From NCBI GenBank assembly GCA_965262785.1, contig OZ253559.1, positions 3,782,001 through 3,846,000 on the forward strand: a DNA stretch of 64,000 nt, written 5' to 3'. Below the pieces are notes generated by a model that saw nothing but the letters and a program-made list of their open reading frames with translations, did no database searches and was not told the origin of the DNA. The DNA is from G965218495 sp965262785 (lineage in GTDB: Bacteria; Bacteroidota; Rhodothermia; Rhodothermales; Bin80). Within the stretch, counting starts at the first letter, position 1, and each line of letters begins with the position of its first letter. Below, piece after piece: positions 17,293 through 27,249 of this stretch. A program made the translations under genes and the position numbers.

Positions 17293-19413
17293 CTAGGCTA
17301 GAAGTGGCGCTATTACTAGTGCTACAACTGCGATCAGCTTGATAAGTATGTTCAGACTTGGCCCGGAGGTATCTTTAAACGGATCGCCAACGGTGTCGCC
17401 CGCCACGGCAGCTTTGTGAGCTTCGGTGCCTTTGTACAGCGCCTTGCCGTCGATCTCCATCCCGGATTCGATGCGCTTCTTGGCATTGTCCCATGCGCCA
17501 CCGGCGTTCGACTGGAAGATAGCCAGCAGCACGCCTGACACCGTCACGCCAACCAACAATCCGCCCAGCATATCCTTGTTGATGAAGCCGATGGCGACCG
17601 GGACGACCAGCGCTAGCAGGCCCGGTGCAATCATTTCGCGGATGGCTGCGGCAGTTGCGATGTCAACGCATCGCGCGTATTCAGCAACGGCCTTGCCTTC
17701 GCGGAGCCCGGCAATTTCTTTAAACTGACGCCCGACCTCGGTAATCATGTCGGACGCCGCACGCCCTACCGCTGCCATCGCCATGGCGCTAAACACGTAT
17801 GGCAGGGCTGCACCTATCAACAACCCGGCCAGAATGTGTGGCTTGGCCACGTTGATGGTCTCCATCCCGGCCTGCTGCATAAAGGCCGCAAACAGCGCCA
17901 GCGCGGTCAGCGCAGCAGAACCGATGGCAAAGCCTTTTCCTATCGCTGCCGTTGTGTTGCCAACTGCATCAAGCTTGTCGGTCCGTTCGCGGACCTCCGG
18001 CGGCAGCTTGGCCATCTCGGCGATTCCGCCGGCGTTATCGGAAATAGGGCCATAGGCATCCACGGCAAGTTGGATTCCGGTGACTGAGAGCATCCCCACC
18101 GCCGCAATTGCCACACCGTAGAGTCCAGCAGCTGCGTGGGCCCCAATTATGGCGCCCGCAAGAATCAGCGCCGGAAGGCCCGTAGAATACATTCCAACCC
18201 CGAGGCCTGAGATGATGTTGGTTGCCGGCCCCGTGATGCTTTGCCGCGCGATTTCAAAAGTTGGCCGCGTATGCGTAGAAGTGAAGTACTCGGTTGCCAG
18301 ACCAATGAGGACACCAGCCGTCAGTCCAATCAGGACGGCCCAGAATACACCCAGCGACGTGTAGCTGAATTCACCCACGATGGGCGTGGTGGCGGCCCAA
18401 GATTCAGGAAGCATCCATCGTATAACAAAAAATGCAACCACCGCCATGATGGCACTGGCGCCGAACTCGCCGAAGTTGAGCGCCCGTTGCGGGCTACCAC
18501 CCTCCCTCGTTCGAACAAGAAAGGACCCGGCCACGGACACCAGGATACCGGTGGCAGCGAGTACGAGCGGAAGCAGCACAGGGCCCAACGCCCCCGTTGG
18601 CAGGTCAAAACCCTCAAAGACGGTCAGGAAGCCCGTGCCCAATATCATGGTGCCGATGATGGAGCCGACGTAGCTTTCAAAGAGGTCTGCTCCCATACCG
18701 GCCACATCCCCGACATTGTCACCGACATTGTCCGCAATCGTCGCGGGGTTACGCGGGTCATCTTCCGGAATGCCCTCATAAACCTTGCCAGCGAGGTCCG
18801 CCCCGACATCCGCCGCCTTGGTATAAATGCCGCCCCCTACGCGCGCAAAGAGCGCGATGGAGGAAGCGCCCAGCGAAAAGCTCGCTATCACGTTAACGAT
18901 GCGTGTCGGCGTCCAGTCCGTCAGGTTATCGTAGGCCAATAGCAGCACCCCAAGCCCCAACACACCTAGGCCTACGACGCTCAGGCCCATAACGAGCCCA
19001 CCTGAAAACGCTACGTTCAATGCTGGCGCCAAGCCCGTGCGCGCTGCATGCGTAGTTCGCACGTTGGCGCGCGTTGCGACAGTCATCCCAATAAAACCGG
19101 CGAGTCCAGAGCACAAGGCACCGACCAGAAACGACACTGCCAGAAGCGGAGAATTGACGACCTCCCCACCCATCTGCCGCTCCTGCAGGTTAACGAAGAG
19201 CAGAAGTGCGGCCACCGCGAGGACAAAGATGGCCAGGACGCGATACTCACGTCGAAGGAATGCACGCGCACCACGCGAGATGGCACCCGCGATCTCAACC
19301 ATGGCCTCGGTGCCGGGATCTTGCTTTTGGATCCAGCGCGCACGCGTAAGCGCGAACAAAAGTGCTATGACGCCCGCTGCGGGGACAAGAATCGTGACCA
19401 GTTGGTAATTCAT
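17293..19413 (-). CDS. hppA: Membrane-bound ion-translocating pyrophosphatase
   Basis: This 706-aa integral membrane protein has about 16 hydrophobic segments. It hydrolyses pyrophosphate and pumps H+ and/or Na+ across the inner membrane. The pyrophosphate site is visible in DVGADLAGKVYEGIPEDDPRNPATIADNVGDN (positions about 18700-18810) and in the C-terminal DTVGDPFKDTSGPSLN. The segment GNTTAAIGKG carries alanine and glycine where potassium-independent proton pumps have lysine and threonine, which points to the K+-dependent class. That class is mostly Na+ or Na+/H+ pumping, by established family knowledge. The gene stands alone, 75 bp upstream of the E2 gene on the same strand. Confidence 0.95.
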   Translation of the reverse strand: MNYQLVTILVPAAGVIALLFALTRARWIQKQDPGTEAMVEIAGAISRGARAFLRREYRVLAIFVLAVAALLLFVNLQERQMGGEVVNSPLLAVSFLVGALCSGLAGFIGMTVATRANVRTTHAARTGLAPALNVAFSGGLVMGLSVVGLGVLGLGVLLLAYDNLTDWTPTRIVNVIASFSLGASSIALFARVGGGIYTKAADVGADLAGKVYEGIPEDDPRNPATIADNVGDNVGDVAGMGADLFESYVGSIIGTMILGTGFLTVFEGFDLPTGALGPVLLPLVLAATGILVSVAGSFLVRTREGGSPQRALNFGEFGASAIMAVVAFFVIRWMLPESWAATTPIVGEFSYTSLGVFWAVLIGLTAGVLIGLATEYFTSTHTRPTFEIARQSITGPATNIISGLGVGMYSTGLPALILAGAIIGAHAAAGLYGVAIAAVGMLSVTGIQLAVDAYGPISDNAGGIAEMAKLPPEVRERTDKLDAVGNTTAAIGKGFAIGSAALTALALFAAFMQQAGMETINVAKPHILAGLLIGAALPYVFSAMAMAAVGRAASDMITEVGRQFKEIAGLREGKAVAEYARCVDIATAAAIREMIAPGLLALVVPVAIGFINKDMLGGLLVGVTVSGVLLAIFQSNAGGAWDNAKKRIESGMEIDGKALYKGTEAHKAAVAGDTVGDPFKDTSGPSLNILIKLIAVVALVIAPLLA

Positions 19414-19569
19414 CGCGTTGACTAGTGAGGTGTCCGGCTAAAGCACACGCCGGGAAAAGCAATAGCTATAGAATCGCTTGCAAGGTGCCTACAACGGCTC
19501 AGCGTATGTCAGGGTACAATCGGGATGAGTGCGCAGTGCGATTGCGCGAAGAATTCAAGCTCATATACA

Positions 19570-20208
19570 TCACGACGGAGCTCCTTGTGTCCCCGTCTGC
19601 TGATCGCTGGGCGGGTCTGGCTGAGTCGTTTTCGCGGCGCGGCGATTAAAGCGATTCATCGCCGTTGTGATGCCATCGGTTACATAGGCTGTCACCGCCT
19701 CTGCGGCGCGTCCAATAGCCTCTTCAATCACCGGCAACTCGGCAATCGTAAAGGACGCGAGCACGTAGCGACTCTGCTGCCCGCGCTCAAACTCGCCTCC
19801 GATGCCAACACGAACTCGTGCAAAGGCGTTCGTTTCCAGATGATCGATGATATCCTGCAACCCGTTGTGGCCGCCTGCGCTGCCTTGCGCTCGCACGCGA
19901 ATCATGCCCAGCGGCAGGTTAAGGTCGTCCACAACTACCATGATGGCTTCGGATTGCAAAGAGTAGCGTTGCGCCAGACTCCTCACGGCACTACCGCTCC
20001 TGTTCATGAAAGCCTGCGGCTTAGCCAGGACTACGGGGCGGCCGCGGAGCCGCCGGTCGGCCACGAGCGCCTGAGCACGGCCATCAGAGCGAAAAGACCC
20101 CTTTCCGATTAGGCGATCCAGCACCTCAAAGCCTACGTTGTGGCGAGTAGCCGCGTATTGCGGAGTCGGGTTACCGAGCCCGACTATGAGCCTCCGCGTC
20201 CCCGACAT
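19570..20208 (-). CDS. pth: Peptidyl-tRNA hydrolase
   Basis: A 212-aa enzyme that releases peptides from peptidyl-tRNA to recycle tRNA. It shows the N-terminal signature LIVGLGNPTPQYAATRHNVGF with the catalytic histidine in RHNVG, the FMNRSG loop, the VDDLNLPLG aspartate and the second signature GSAGGHNGLQDI. The C-terminus has a short polar tail of about 20 residues beyond the core domain. It is the last gene of a prs, L25, pth run, a classical order that supports all three calls. Confidence 0.96.
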   Translation of the reverse strand: MSGTRRLIVGLGNPTPQYAATRHNVGFEVLDRLIGKGSFRSDGRAQALVADRRLRGRPVVLAKPQAFMNRSGSAVRSLAQRYSLQSEAIMVVVDDLNLPLGMIRVRAQGSAGGHNGLQDIIDHLETNAFARVRVGIGGEFERGQQSRYVLASFTIAELPVIEEAIGRAAEAVTAYVTDGITTAMNRFNRRAAKTTQPDPPSDQQTGTQGAPS

Positions 20209-20225
20209 GGCACAAAATGCACGTG

Positions 20226-20831
20226 CTATTCGTCCTGCGGGGCCTCTTCAATGCCCTCGTCCTCGTCTTCTTCATCCACTTCAATCTGGGCGCGCGGCCG
20301 CTCAACGGACATCAGAATCTGGTCGCCCGGTGCACCAATTTCAAGGTTCTCCAACTTGAGATCTCGTACGTGGATCGCGTCACCAATGTCGATATCCGTG
20401 ACGTTGACGTCGATTTGCGTCGGGATGTGTTTCGGGAGGCACGACACGGTAAGCTCCGTGATCGCGTGCTGCACGCGGCCGCCGCGAGCCTGGCCTATTG
20501 ACGTCCCCCCGTAGCGAACCGGCACGGTAAGGGTTACGGCCTCCCCCGCCTTTAGGACCTGAAAATCTGCGTGCATGGGGCGATCCGTGACCGGATGGAA
20601 TGCCATGTCTTTCAGGATGCACTCCCACGTAGCATCACCCATGGCGATTCGCACCAGGTGGGCCTCGGCCGTGTGGATGAGCGGAAGCAGGCTCTTTTCG
20701 GAGGCGCTAAACGGGACGGCGTCCACGTGCCGCCCATATAGGATACAAGGCACATTGCCAGCGCGCCGCGTGGCGCGCGCGGCGCTCCTGCCCAGCTGTC
20801 GTGATTCCGCCGTTAGCGAAATGATGTTCAT
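20226..20831 (-). CDS. rplY: 50S ribosomal protein L25/general stress protein CTC
   Basis: The ATG at 20831 gives 201 aa starting MNIISLTAESRQLGRSAARATR, the normal CTC-family start. The open frame continues upstream only into the prs coding region. An N-terminal L25 domain (5S rRNA binding, about residues 1-90) with the marker RRAGNVPCILYGR is followed by the C-terminal TL5/CTC beta domain. The protein ends in an acidic tail (EVDEEDEDEGIEE), common in Bacteroidota-like members. Located 16 bp after prs and 17 bp before pth. Confidence 0.93.
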   Translation of the reverse strand: MNIISLTAESRQLGRSAARATRRAGNVPCILYGRHVDAVPFSASEKSLLPLIHTAEAHLVRIAMGDATWECILKDMAFHPVTDRPMHADFQVLKAGEAVTLTVPVRYGGTSIGQARGGRVQHAITELTVSCLPKHIPTQIDVNVTDIDIGDAIHVRDLKLENLEIGAPGDQILMSVERPRAQIEVDEEDEDEGIEEAPQDE

Positions 20832-20847
20832 TGGAAACCGGTGGTCT

Positions 20848-21786
20848 TTACGTCTTGAAAAGCGTGGACACTGATGCGTCCGTGGTGATACGCTGAATGG
20901 CTTCGGCAAACAAGCCAGCCACACTGACTACCTGCACGAACTCCGAGGGACGCTTCAGCGGTACGCTGTCGGATACTACTAGTCTACTTAGGGCCGAGGC
21001 CTCAATGCGCTCGAAGGCCGGTCCTGACAACAGCGCGTGGGTACATGCAGCCTGTATGTCACGCGCACCAGCCCGTCGCAGCGCATTGGCCGCATTGGTA
21101 AGCGTCCCGGCCGTGTCAATGAGGTCGTCAATGAGCAGCACGTTCTTGCCGTTCACCTCGCCAATGATGTTCACTACTTCTGCCTGATTCTGGCTAGGGC
21201 GCCGCTTGTCGATAACAGCCAGATCCGAGTCGAGCCGGTTGGCGTAGGCTCTCGCCATCTTGATTGCCCCGACATCCGGGGCGACTACGACCAAGTTCTC
21301 CAGATCTAGTTGCCGAAAATGATCCGTAAAAACTACGGACGCGTACAGATGATCCACCGGAACATCGAAGAACCCTTGGATCTGGGACGCGTGCAGGTCC
21401 ATAGTGAGCAGGCGATCGATCCCCGCCGTCGTCAGCATATCCGCCATCAGCTTGGCAGCGATTGAGACACGCGGCTGGTCCTTGCGCTCTTGCCTGGCAT
21501 AGCCAAAATACGGGACCACCGCAGTGATGCGCGCAGCTGAAGCCCTTTTGGCAGCGTCAATCAGAAGCAGGAGCTCCATCCAGTTGTCGGCATTGGGAAA
21601 CGTGCTCTGGATGATGAACACATCCATGCCCCGGATGGACTCCTCGTAGCGACAGTAAAGTTCGCCATCGGAGAACGTCTTGCGGGTTAGCTGCCCGAGC
21701 TCTTGTCCATACAAGCGGGCGATACGCGCCGCCAACTGTGGGTTGCTGCCGCCTGCAAACAGGCCTATAGGTAAGTCCCTGACCAT
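20848..21786 (-). CDS. prs: Ribose-phosphate pyrophosphokinase
   Basis: A 312-aa PRPP synthase that makes 5-phosphoribosyl-1-diphosphate from ribose-5-phosphate and ATP for purine, pyrimidine, His and Trp synthesis. It shows the N-terminal FAGGSNPQLA, the flexible-loop region YFGYARQERKDQPRVSI, the Mg-PRPP signature DLHASQIQGFFDVPVDHLYA and the ribose-phosphate loop VLLIDDLIDTAGTL. Length is normal for the bacterial class I enzyme. It heads the prs, rplY, pth cluster and is preceded on the same strand by tRNA-Gln. Confidence 0.97.
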   Translation of the reverse strand: MVRDLPIGLFAGGSNPQLAARIARLYGQELGQLTRKTFSDGELYCRYEESIRGMDVFIIQSTFPNADNWMELLLLIDAAKRASAARITAVVPYFGYARQERKDQPRVSIAAKLMADMLTTAGIDRLLTMDLHASQIQGFFDVPVDHLYASVVFTDHFRQLDLENLVVVAPDVGAIKMARAYANRLDSDLAVIDKRRPSQNQAEVVNIIGEVNGKNVLLIDDLIDTAGTLTNAANALRRAGARDIQAACTHALLSGPAFERIEASALSRLVVSDSVPLKRPSEFVQVVSVAGLFAEAIQRITTDASVSTLFKT

Positions 21787-21845
21787 CAGTAAGTAAATCA
21801 GGTGCGAAGACTGAGAGTACTGTGCCGGCTAAGGCGCCGAAAGTG

Positions 21846-21916
21846 TTGCCCGGGGAGGATTCGAACCTCCACCAACGGCTCCAAAGGCCGCTGTCCTGCC
21901 ATTAGACTACCGGGCA
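21846..21916 (-). tRNA. tRNA-Gln (anticodon TTG)
   Basis: On the minus strand a full cloverleaf can be drawn. The acceptor stem is TGCCCGG/CCGGGCA and the D arm is GTCT...GGAC. The anticodon stem GCGGC/GCCGT carries the loop CTTTGGA, giving anticodon UUG. The T arm is GAGG-TTCGAAT-CCTC. The discriminator base is A (21846) and CCA is not encoded. tRNA-Gln just upstream of prs is a common Bacteroidota arrangement. Confidence 0.93.
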
Positions 21917-22053
21917 TCAAGGCACGGCGCTTCAGCATGATAGCGCCTAGTGCAGGAGCACTACGACAAAGGGTGTATAGCTGCATGTCGCCAAAAGGAA
22001 CTAGAAACACCGTTTAACACTTCTGGTAAAGTACGGTTTTAACGCGTGATGCC

Positions 22054-22815
22054 ATGGAGCGCGAGCCGGTAATCGGCGTTTTGGGCGGTATGGGTCCGTA
22101 TGCCGGGCTGGATCTCGTAAGCAAGGTCTTCTCTGAGACCATTGCCGGCTCAGATCAAGATCATCTTCCAGTGGCCCTTCTCTCCTATGGACATACGATT
22201 CAGGATCGCAGTGCATACGTGCTCGGTCGCATCCAGGAAAATCCGGGCATCGCGATTGCGGCTGTGGCCATCGAATTGGATAAGCTGGGTGCTACCGTTG
22301 CGGGCATGTCCTGCAACTCCGCGCATATGCCGCCCATCTTTGACGTGTTGATGGAGCGGCTACGCGCTGGCAGACACCGTATCCGAATCCTGCACCTGAT
22401 TCACGAGACGATACGGCACGTGCAGGTAGCGCTACCACGGGCCAGGCGCATCGGGCCGCTGTCAACGCTGGGGACTTTTCGCCAGGGCGTCTATGAAAAA
22501 GCGATAAAAGCCGCAGGACTGATACCCGTCATGCCTTCAGAGGAGGTGCAGGACAAGGTGGTACATCGCGCAATTTACGACCCGGCATTTGGCATCAAGG
22601 CGCAGTCTTCACCCGTTACTGCTCGTGCATCTCATATGGTCCGCGACGCCATGAAGCACCTGAGGGAGCGTGGTGCGGAAGTCATCATCTTAGGCTGTAC
22701 GGAACTGCCGCTCGCCGTTGCGGACACTAGTAATCCCACGATCGTTGATCCGGCGCGTGCGCTGGCGCGCGCCCTGATCCGCGAAACCTATCCGGAAAAA
22801 CTCCGCCCGCTTTAG
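22054..22815 (+). CDS. Aspartate/glutamate racemase family protein
   Basis: A 253-aa cofactor-independent racemase-fold protein. It opens with VIGVLGGMGPYAGLDLVSK, the Asp/Glu racemase N-terminus. It carries one catalytic cysteine in GMSCNSAH and the second in VIILGCTELPLAV, the two-thiol pair used for proton exchange at the alpha carbon. The LGGMGP motif fits the aspartate racemase/YgeA group better than MurI glutamate racemase. The true amino acid is unknown. The gene stands alone; the SSS transporter starts 104 bp downstream on the same strand and may import a substrate, but that link is only positional. Confidence 0.88.
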   Translation: MEREPVIGVLGGMGPYAGLDLVSKVFSETIAGSDQDHLPVALLSYGHTIQDRSAYVLGRIQENPGIAIAAVAIELDKLGATVAGMSCNSAHMPPIFDVLMERLRAGRHRIRILHLIHETIRHVQVALPRARRIGPLSTLGTFRQGVYEKAIKAAGLIPVMPSEEVQDKVVHRAIYDPAFGIKAQSSPVTARASHMVRDAMKHLRERGAEVIILGCTELPLAVADTSNPTIVDPARALARALIRETYPEKLRPL

Positions 22816-22919
22816 GCCCCATCCCTAGATCAGGCGCCAGGCTGCTCCATGCGCCCTACCTTTGCAGCCGCACCCTCTGAATTCGCGCCCTGGGAGTGCC
22901 AACTTGACCGCAGTTTTTT

Positions 22920-24728
22920 ATGACGCCACTCGACTGGTTTCTAGTAGGGCTTTACTTCCTCTTTACCTTATGTATCGCGGTTTACTACAGCCGCAGGGCT
23001 GGAAAGAGCACTTCGGACTTCTTTCTCAGCGGGCGCAGAATGCCATGGTGGCTTGCGGGGACGAGCATGGTTGCGACGACCTTTGCTGCCGATACGCCGC
23101 TGGCTGTCACAGAGCTCGTCGCCGCTAACGGCATCGCCGGTAACTGGCTATGGTGGAGCTTTGCCTTTGGCGGCATGTGTACGGCCATCTTTTTTGCACG
23201 CCTCTGGCGGCGCAGCGGAATCCAGACCGATGTCGAGTTTGTGGAGTTGCGCTACACGGGTAAGCCAGCCGCCTTGCTGCGCGGAATCAAGGCAGTGTAT
23301 TTCGGACTGGTGATGAACGTGGTCATCATTGGCTGGGTCTCACTGGCCATGGAGACGGTGATTCAGGTGCTGTTTCCGGAATTGGCGCTGTTTGGGCGGC
23401 AATCGTTTGTGGTCCTGGGCCTTGAGATCAGCAGCGCCCTGGTCCTTGTCAGCGTGTTGGTAGTAGTGGTTTCTGTTTATGCTCTGCTAGCTGGCCTTTG
23501 GGGCGTCGTGGTCACCGACGCGTTCCAGTTCTTCCTTGCGATGGGTGGATCTATTCTCATGGCGGTGTTGGTGCTTCAGCACCCGGATGTGGGCGGCATT
23601 TCCGGGCTTAAGGCTCAGCTTCCAGCCAGCACCTTCAACTTTTTGCCTACGCTCGGCGATGCCGCCCAGGGTGCGGCCGCCATGACGCTCACCATCCCGG
23701 CCTTTGTCGCCTTCATTGGCATTCAGTGGTGGTCAAGCTGGTACCCGGGCTCCGAACCCGGTGGCGGCGGCTACATTGCGCAGCGCATGATGAGCGCCAA
23801 GGACGAGCGGCACTCGCTGCTGGCAACACTTGCATACACTATAGCGCACTACTGCCTGCGACCATGGCCATGGATTCTGGTGGCGCTGGCTTCACTCGTG
23901 CTCTACCCTGACCTCACGGATACGCGCGAAGGATTTGTCCTTGTGATGCGTGATGTGCTGCCTTCCGGACTCCTGGGCCTGGTGCTGGCAGCATTTCTGG
24001 CCGCATTCATGAGCACCGTGTCAACGCAGCTCAACTGGGGCGTTTCGTACCTGGTACACGACGGCTGGCGCCGCTTTGTGGCACGCAGTCGCTCCGAACG
24101 TTACTATGTTTCGCTTTCCAGGATTCTGACGTTTGCACTTGGCCTCGTCAGCATTGTCGTTGCAACGCGGCTGGACTCCATCAGCGGGGCATGGCAGTTG
24201 ATTTTGACGGCATCTGCGGGGCTTGGCATGGTCCTGATATTCCGGTGGTACTGGTGGCGCATAAACGCGTGGAGTGAGCTGGTAGCTACGCTTACTCCTA
24301 TCATCCTGGTAGTGCTGGAGTTGTGCGGCGTCCCCGTGCCCGGGCTTGGCGCAGGATTTCCTACAAATCTATTCGTCGTTGTAAGCGTGTCGACAACGCT
24401 ATGGCTTCTGGTCACGTACTTGACGCCTCCAACCCCTCGCGCAGTACTAGACGCCTTTTACCGGCGTGTCCGCCCTGCCGGCCCAGGTTGGCGAGCGCAC
24501 GCAATCGCCCATCCAGATATCCAGCCAGGAGCACGCATCGGCGTCTTGTGTCGCCGCTGGATCACCGGCGTCGTGTTGGTTTTTTCCACACTCTTCGGCA
24601 CGGGACACGTCATCCTGGGAAACACCGCGTCCTCTGCGTGGCTCGTCCCTCTCGCGATAGTCGCGGCAGGCGTGCTTTGGTGGGACCTAAGGCCGGGGGA
24701 CTACCCCAATGAAGTGGGTGCGCGATGA
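22920..24728 (+). CDS. Sodium:solute symporter (SSS) family transporter
   Basis: This 602-aa polytopic inner-membrane protein has about 14 predicted hydrophobic segments. It has the SSS hallmarks: FLSGRRMPWWLAGTSMVATTFAADTPLAVTELV near the N-terminus (Na+/substrate region of TM1-2), the WWSSWYPGSEPGGGG segment and AAFLAAFMSTVSTQLNWG in TM8. It resembles the uncharacterised Na+:solute symporters common in Bacteroidota. The substrate is not readable. The last 60 residues add a hydrophobic pair and a short polar tail. No regulatory gene is adjacent. Confidence 0.92.
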   Translation: MTPLDWFLVGLYFLFTLCIAVYYSRRAGKSTSDFFLSGRRMPWWLAGTSMVATTFAADTPLAVTELVAANGIAGNWLWWSFAFGGMCTAIFFARLWRRSGIQTDVEFVELRYTGKPAALLRGIKAVYFGLVMNVVIIGWVSLAMETVIQVLFPELALFGRQSFVVLGLEISSALVLVSVLVVVVSVYALLAGLWGVVVTDAFQFFLAMGGSILMAVLVLQHPDVGGISGLKAQLPASTFNFLPTLGDAAQGAAAMTLTIPAFVAFIGIQWWSSWYPGSEPGGGGYIAQRMMSAKDERHSLLATLAYTIAHYCLRPWPWILVALASLVLYPDLTDTREGFVLVMRDVLPSGLLGLVLAAFLAAFMSTVSTQLNWGVSYLVHDGWRRFVARSRSERYYVSLSRILTFALGLVSIVVATRLDSISGAWQLILTASAGLGMVLIFRWYWWRINAWSELVATLTPIILVVLELCGVPVPGLGAGFPTNLFVVVSVSTTLWLLVTYLTPPTPRAVLDAFYRRVRPAGPGWRAHAIAHPDIQPGARIGVLCRRWITGVVLVFSTLFGTGHVILGNTASSAWLVPLAIVAAGVLWWDLRPGDYPNEVGAR

Positions 24729-25079
24729 TGCGTCCCGTGTTGGAAATTGCCAGGCGCCATGGAGGTCCTGGCATCCAGTGTAATTTGGGGACTTAAGACC
24801 GGTCAGCTAGACTGCGTTGGAGCTTCTTGTGGCTGAAATTAAAGGGGGGGGGCATTATCGTTTCAAAGAGAAGACCAACGAGCAGGGGATCACGCCCGAG
24901 CATATCCTGGCACCGCATCGCAGCCGAACGATCAAGCGGATGCGCGCAGAGGAGCCGATCCTGTTCTTTCAAAACGGCACCGACATCAACTACAGTACCC
25001 GTCCGTGTGTGCAAGGGGCTTGGAGGTGATCGGGGCGCAACCAGACTACGACGAAGGCACACGGTGTGCATTTGCATAC

Positions 25080-27249
25080 CTCTACTTCGCCATTTTATGA
25101 CTCAAACAGTATAGGTGGACACATTCTCCACATATAAGAAAAGGGTGTACTCCCGCCTGGCTGGCACTACTTTTCTAACGCCGTGCGCCTGCCTTAGTCC
25201 TGGCGCACGTAGCGTTGCCGATGCAGGCTGGGCGTGACGCCGCAGATGCGCGCTATCTGAGCCAGCTCTGCCCTTGGGCGCTCGTCCTGCACGTTGACAA
25301 TCACCTGGCCCTGGGTGTCCTTTACGGTTGTCATCACCCGTTGCCAGGCGCTCAGCTTCTGGCGAAGCGTCTTCCAGCTGGTGTGGATGTCTTGCGCCTT
25401 CAATCGGGTCCGGATCAGGTGCACGGCGTGATAGGCATACACAGCTATACTGATGTGCGCTGCGATGCGTGCGTCCTTGCTGTGGTAAAGCGGCCGCATC
25501 CCCAGTTCCGACTTCAACGAGCGGAAGGTGGCCTCCACCTCGGACAGCCGCCAATACGTGGCTACAATGTGCTTAAGGTCCCATCCCGTCTGACTGGTGC
25601 GCAGCACGTAGCCCCCCAGGGCCTCATCGGCCTCTTCCCACTGCGTCTTGCGTGCAAACTTCACGGCCTTGGCGTTGGGGCCACTCCCTTCTACAACCGT
25701 CACTTCGTACTGATGAGATACGCGGGCATATCGCTCTTTTATGCGTCCGACCTGCTCTACGACCTTCTTGAGCCGCTTGGTATGGTAGGGCTTCTGCAGC
25801 CCTTCGTGCAGCGAGGTGAGGGCTGCTTCCAGTAGCGTGCGCCGGCGCTGGAGGATCTGCTCTTCCTTGTGCTTTCTGGCTTCGCTGACGGCATAGAGCA
25901 GCATCTCCTGCTTCTTTTGCTGCAACTGCCACACGCGTACGGCGTGTCCAGCCTGCGTGGTCAGCGTACTGTCGGGCTCCCGCTCTGGCGGCAGGGGCCG
26001 CTTACCCCGGTGTACGCAGATCCAGTCGTAGCCCTGTTCTGCCAGCCAGGACACGTTTGCTTCCGTAGCGATCCCTGCATCCATGACCACCGTCGGCTTC
26101 TGGCCGTCCACGCTGGCGTTCAGACGCTCGATAGCGTCCTGCAGCGTGCCGGGCTCCGAGACGTTGCCGGGCAAGATCTCGCAGGTGCGCGGGAAGCCCG
26201 CGCCATCGAGCACCAGCCCGAGCGTCACCAGCGGACAATCGGAACGCTTTTGCTTCGAACGTCCATAGGCCAGGTACTCGCCGTGCTGTCGGCCATGGTA
26301 ATGGGTGTTGGTCAGGTCATAAAAAACAACGGTCTCCGGCAGGCTCAAGAGCGTCCGCTCCTTTTGGAAGAGCGCTTGCTGAATCGCCTGGTTGTGCTCC
26401 CAGAGCAGGTCCCCAATGCGATACAGCTTCGCTAACGACACTTTCCTGCCGGGGCGCAGTCCCAGCAGGTCCAGCGTCGTCGACCTGCTTTGCAACCACT
26501 GAAGCGTAGCCCGTTCGCTGTTGGGATGCAGCATGCGTGCGACCACCAGGGCTACGGCCAGACGCGCGTCGCGCTCCTTGGCGCCGGCCTGGATCAGCGT
26601 GTCTTTCAGTCCCAGATCCTCGAGCGCCTGAAGGCAGACACGCTCTGCGCCCACGCTGCGGGCATGCTCCGGGTGCTCAAGGGAGTCCATGTCCACCGTC
26701 ATGACGCTGTCAGGCTCACCCTCCGGCTTCGCGTGTGCACCTATGCCGCGTGCGCGCAGCTGCGCGACAATGGCTTCGGCCGTGTGCTGCAGGTCGGGAT
26801 CGAACACGAGTGTCGGCTGCCCCTGCAACAAATTCTCTATGTGAAGCACCAAGGTCCCCCACTGCTCACGGGGCGTGTCAAAGTGGACGCCCAGGTTCAG
26901 CAGGGTCGACTGGCGCACCTTCCCGCCGATGCGGTCGCTGCGTACCAGGCGGTAGCTGTGTCGCGCTTCGCCTTTCTTTGCGTGGGTCTTGGTCGCCCGT
27001 ATGTACATGGTGTCTGCAGTTCAATGCCGACTCCAAGATAGTGCATGGGCGCACCTGTAGCAAGTCCCCACCAACAATCCTGGCACTACAATGGCCTTTT
27101 TCAGCCGAATACGCTAAACTTCACGCATTCTTCACCATATAGCCGAGAAATACGGCTGAAAAGGGGCTGAAAAGGGCGAAAAGTGGGCTGGGAGTACCTG
27201 GTTTAGCCCCCCTTCGGCCACGGTTGGTTCCCAAAATGGCGAAGTCGGG
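25080..27249. mobile_element. IS1634-family insertion sequence (complete)
   Basis: A 2,170-bp element with imperfect 17-bp terminal inverted repeats: CTCTACTTCGCCATTTT on the left, and CCCGACTTCGCCATTTT read inward from the right end. The 4-bp direct repeats ATAC (25076-25079 and 27250-27253) are the target duplication. It carries one transposase on the minus strand. Excision of the element plus one ATAC restores the IS4 reading frame, which fixes both ends. A diverged relic of a related element lies at 36434-36965. Confidence 0.9.
25194..27008 (-). CDS. IS1634-family transposase
   Basis: This 604-aa DDE transposase of the IS4 superfamily starts MYIRATKTHAKKGEARHSYRLV, the typical IS1634 N-terminus. 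Catalytic residues are visible as the first Asp in VFYDLTNTHYHG, the second in VVMDAGIATEANV, and the Glu in YWRLSEVEATFRSLKSELGM (the YREK-like region). The frame is intact and of full length, so the element may be active. It is the sole gene of the element at 25080-27249. Confidence 0.93.
   Translation of the reverse strand: MYIRATKTHAKKGEARHSYRLVRSDRIGGKVRQSTLLNLGVHFDTPREQWGTLVLHIENLLQGQPTLVFDPDLQHTAEAIVAQLRARGIGAHAKPEGEPDSVMTVDMDSLEHPEHARSVGAERVCLQALEDLGLKDTLIQAGAKERDARLAVALVVARMLHPNSERATLQWLQSRSTTLDLLGLRPGRKVSLAKLYRIGDLLWEHNQAIQQALFQKERTLLSLPETVVFYDLTNTHYHGRQHGEYLAYGRSKQKRSDCPLVTLGLVLDGAGFPRTCEILPGNVSEPGTLQDAIERLNASVDGQKPTVVMDAGIATEANVSWLAEQGYDWICVHRGKRPLPPEREPDSTLTTQAGHAVRVWQLQQKKQEMLLYAVSEARKHKEEQILQRRRTLLEAALTSLHEGLQKPYHTKRLKKVVEQVGRIKERYARVSHQYEVTVVEGSGPNAKAVKFARKTQWEEADEALGGYVLRTSQTGWDLKHIVATYWRLSEVEATFRSLKSELGMRPLYHSKDARIAAHISIAVYAYHAVHLIRTRLKAQDIHTSWKTLRQKLSAWQRVMTTVKDTQGQVIVNVQDERPRAELAQIARICGVTPSLHRQRYVRQD

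Noticed and set aside
25010..25045. Programmed frameshift in the IS4-type transposase
   Set aside because: The region has several small indels in G runs and the gene lacks both ends, so decay explains it better.
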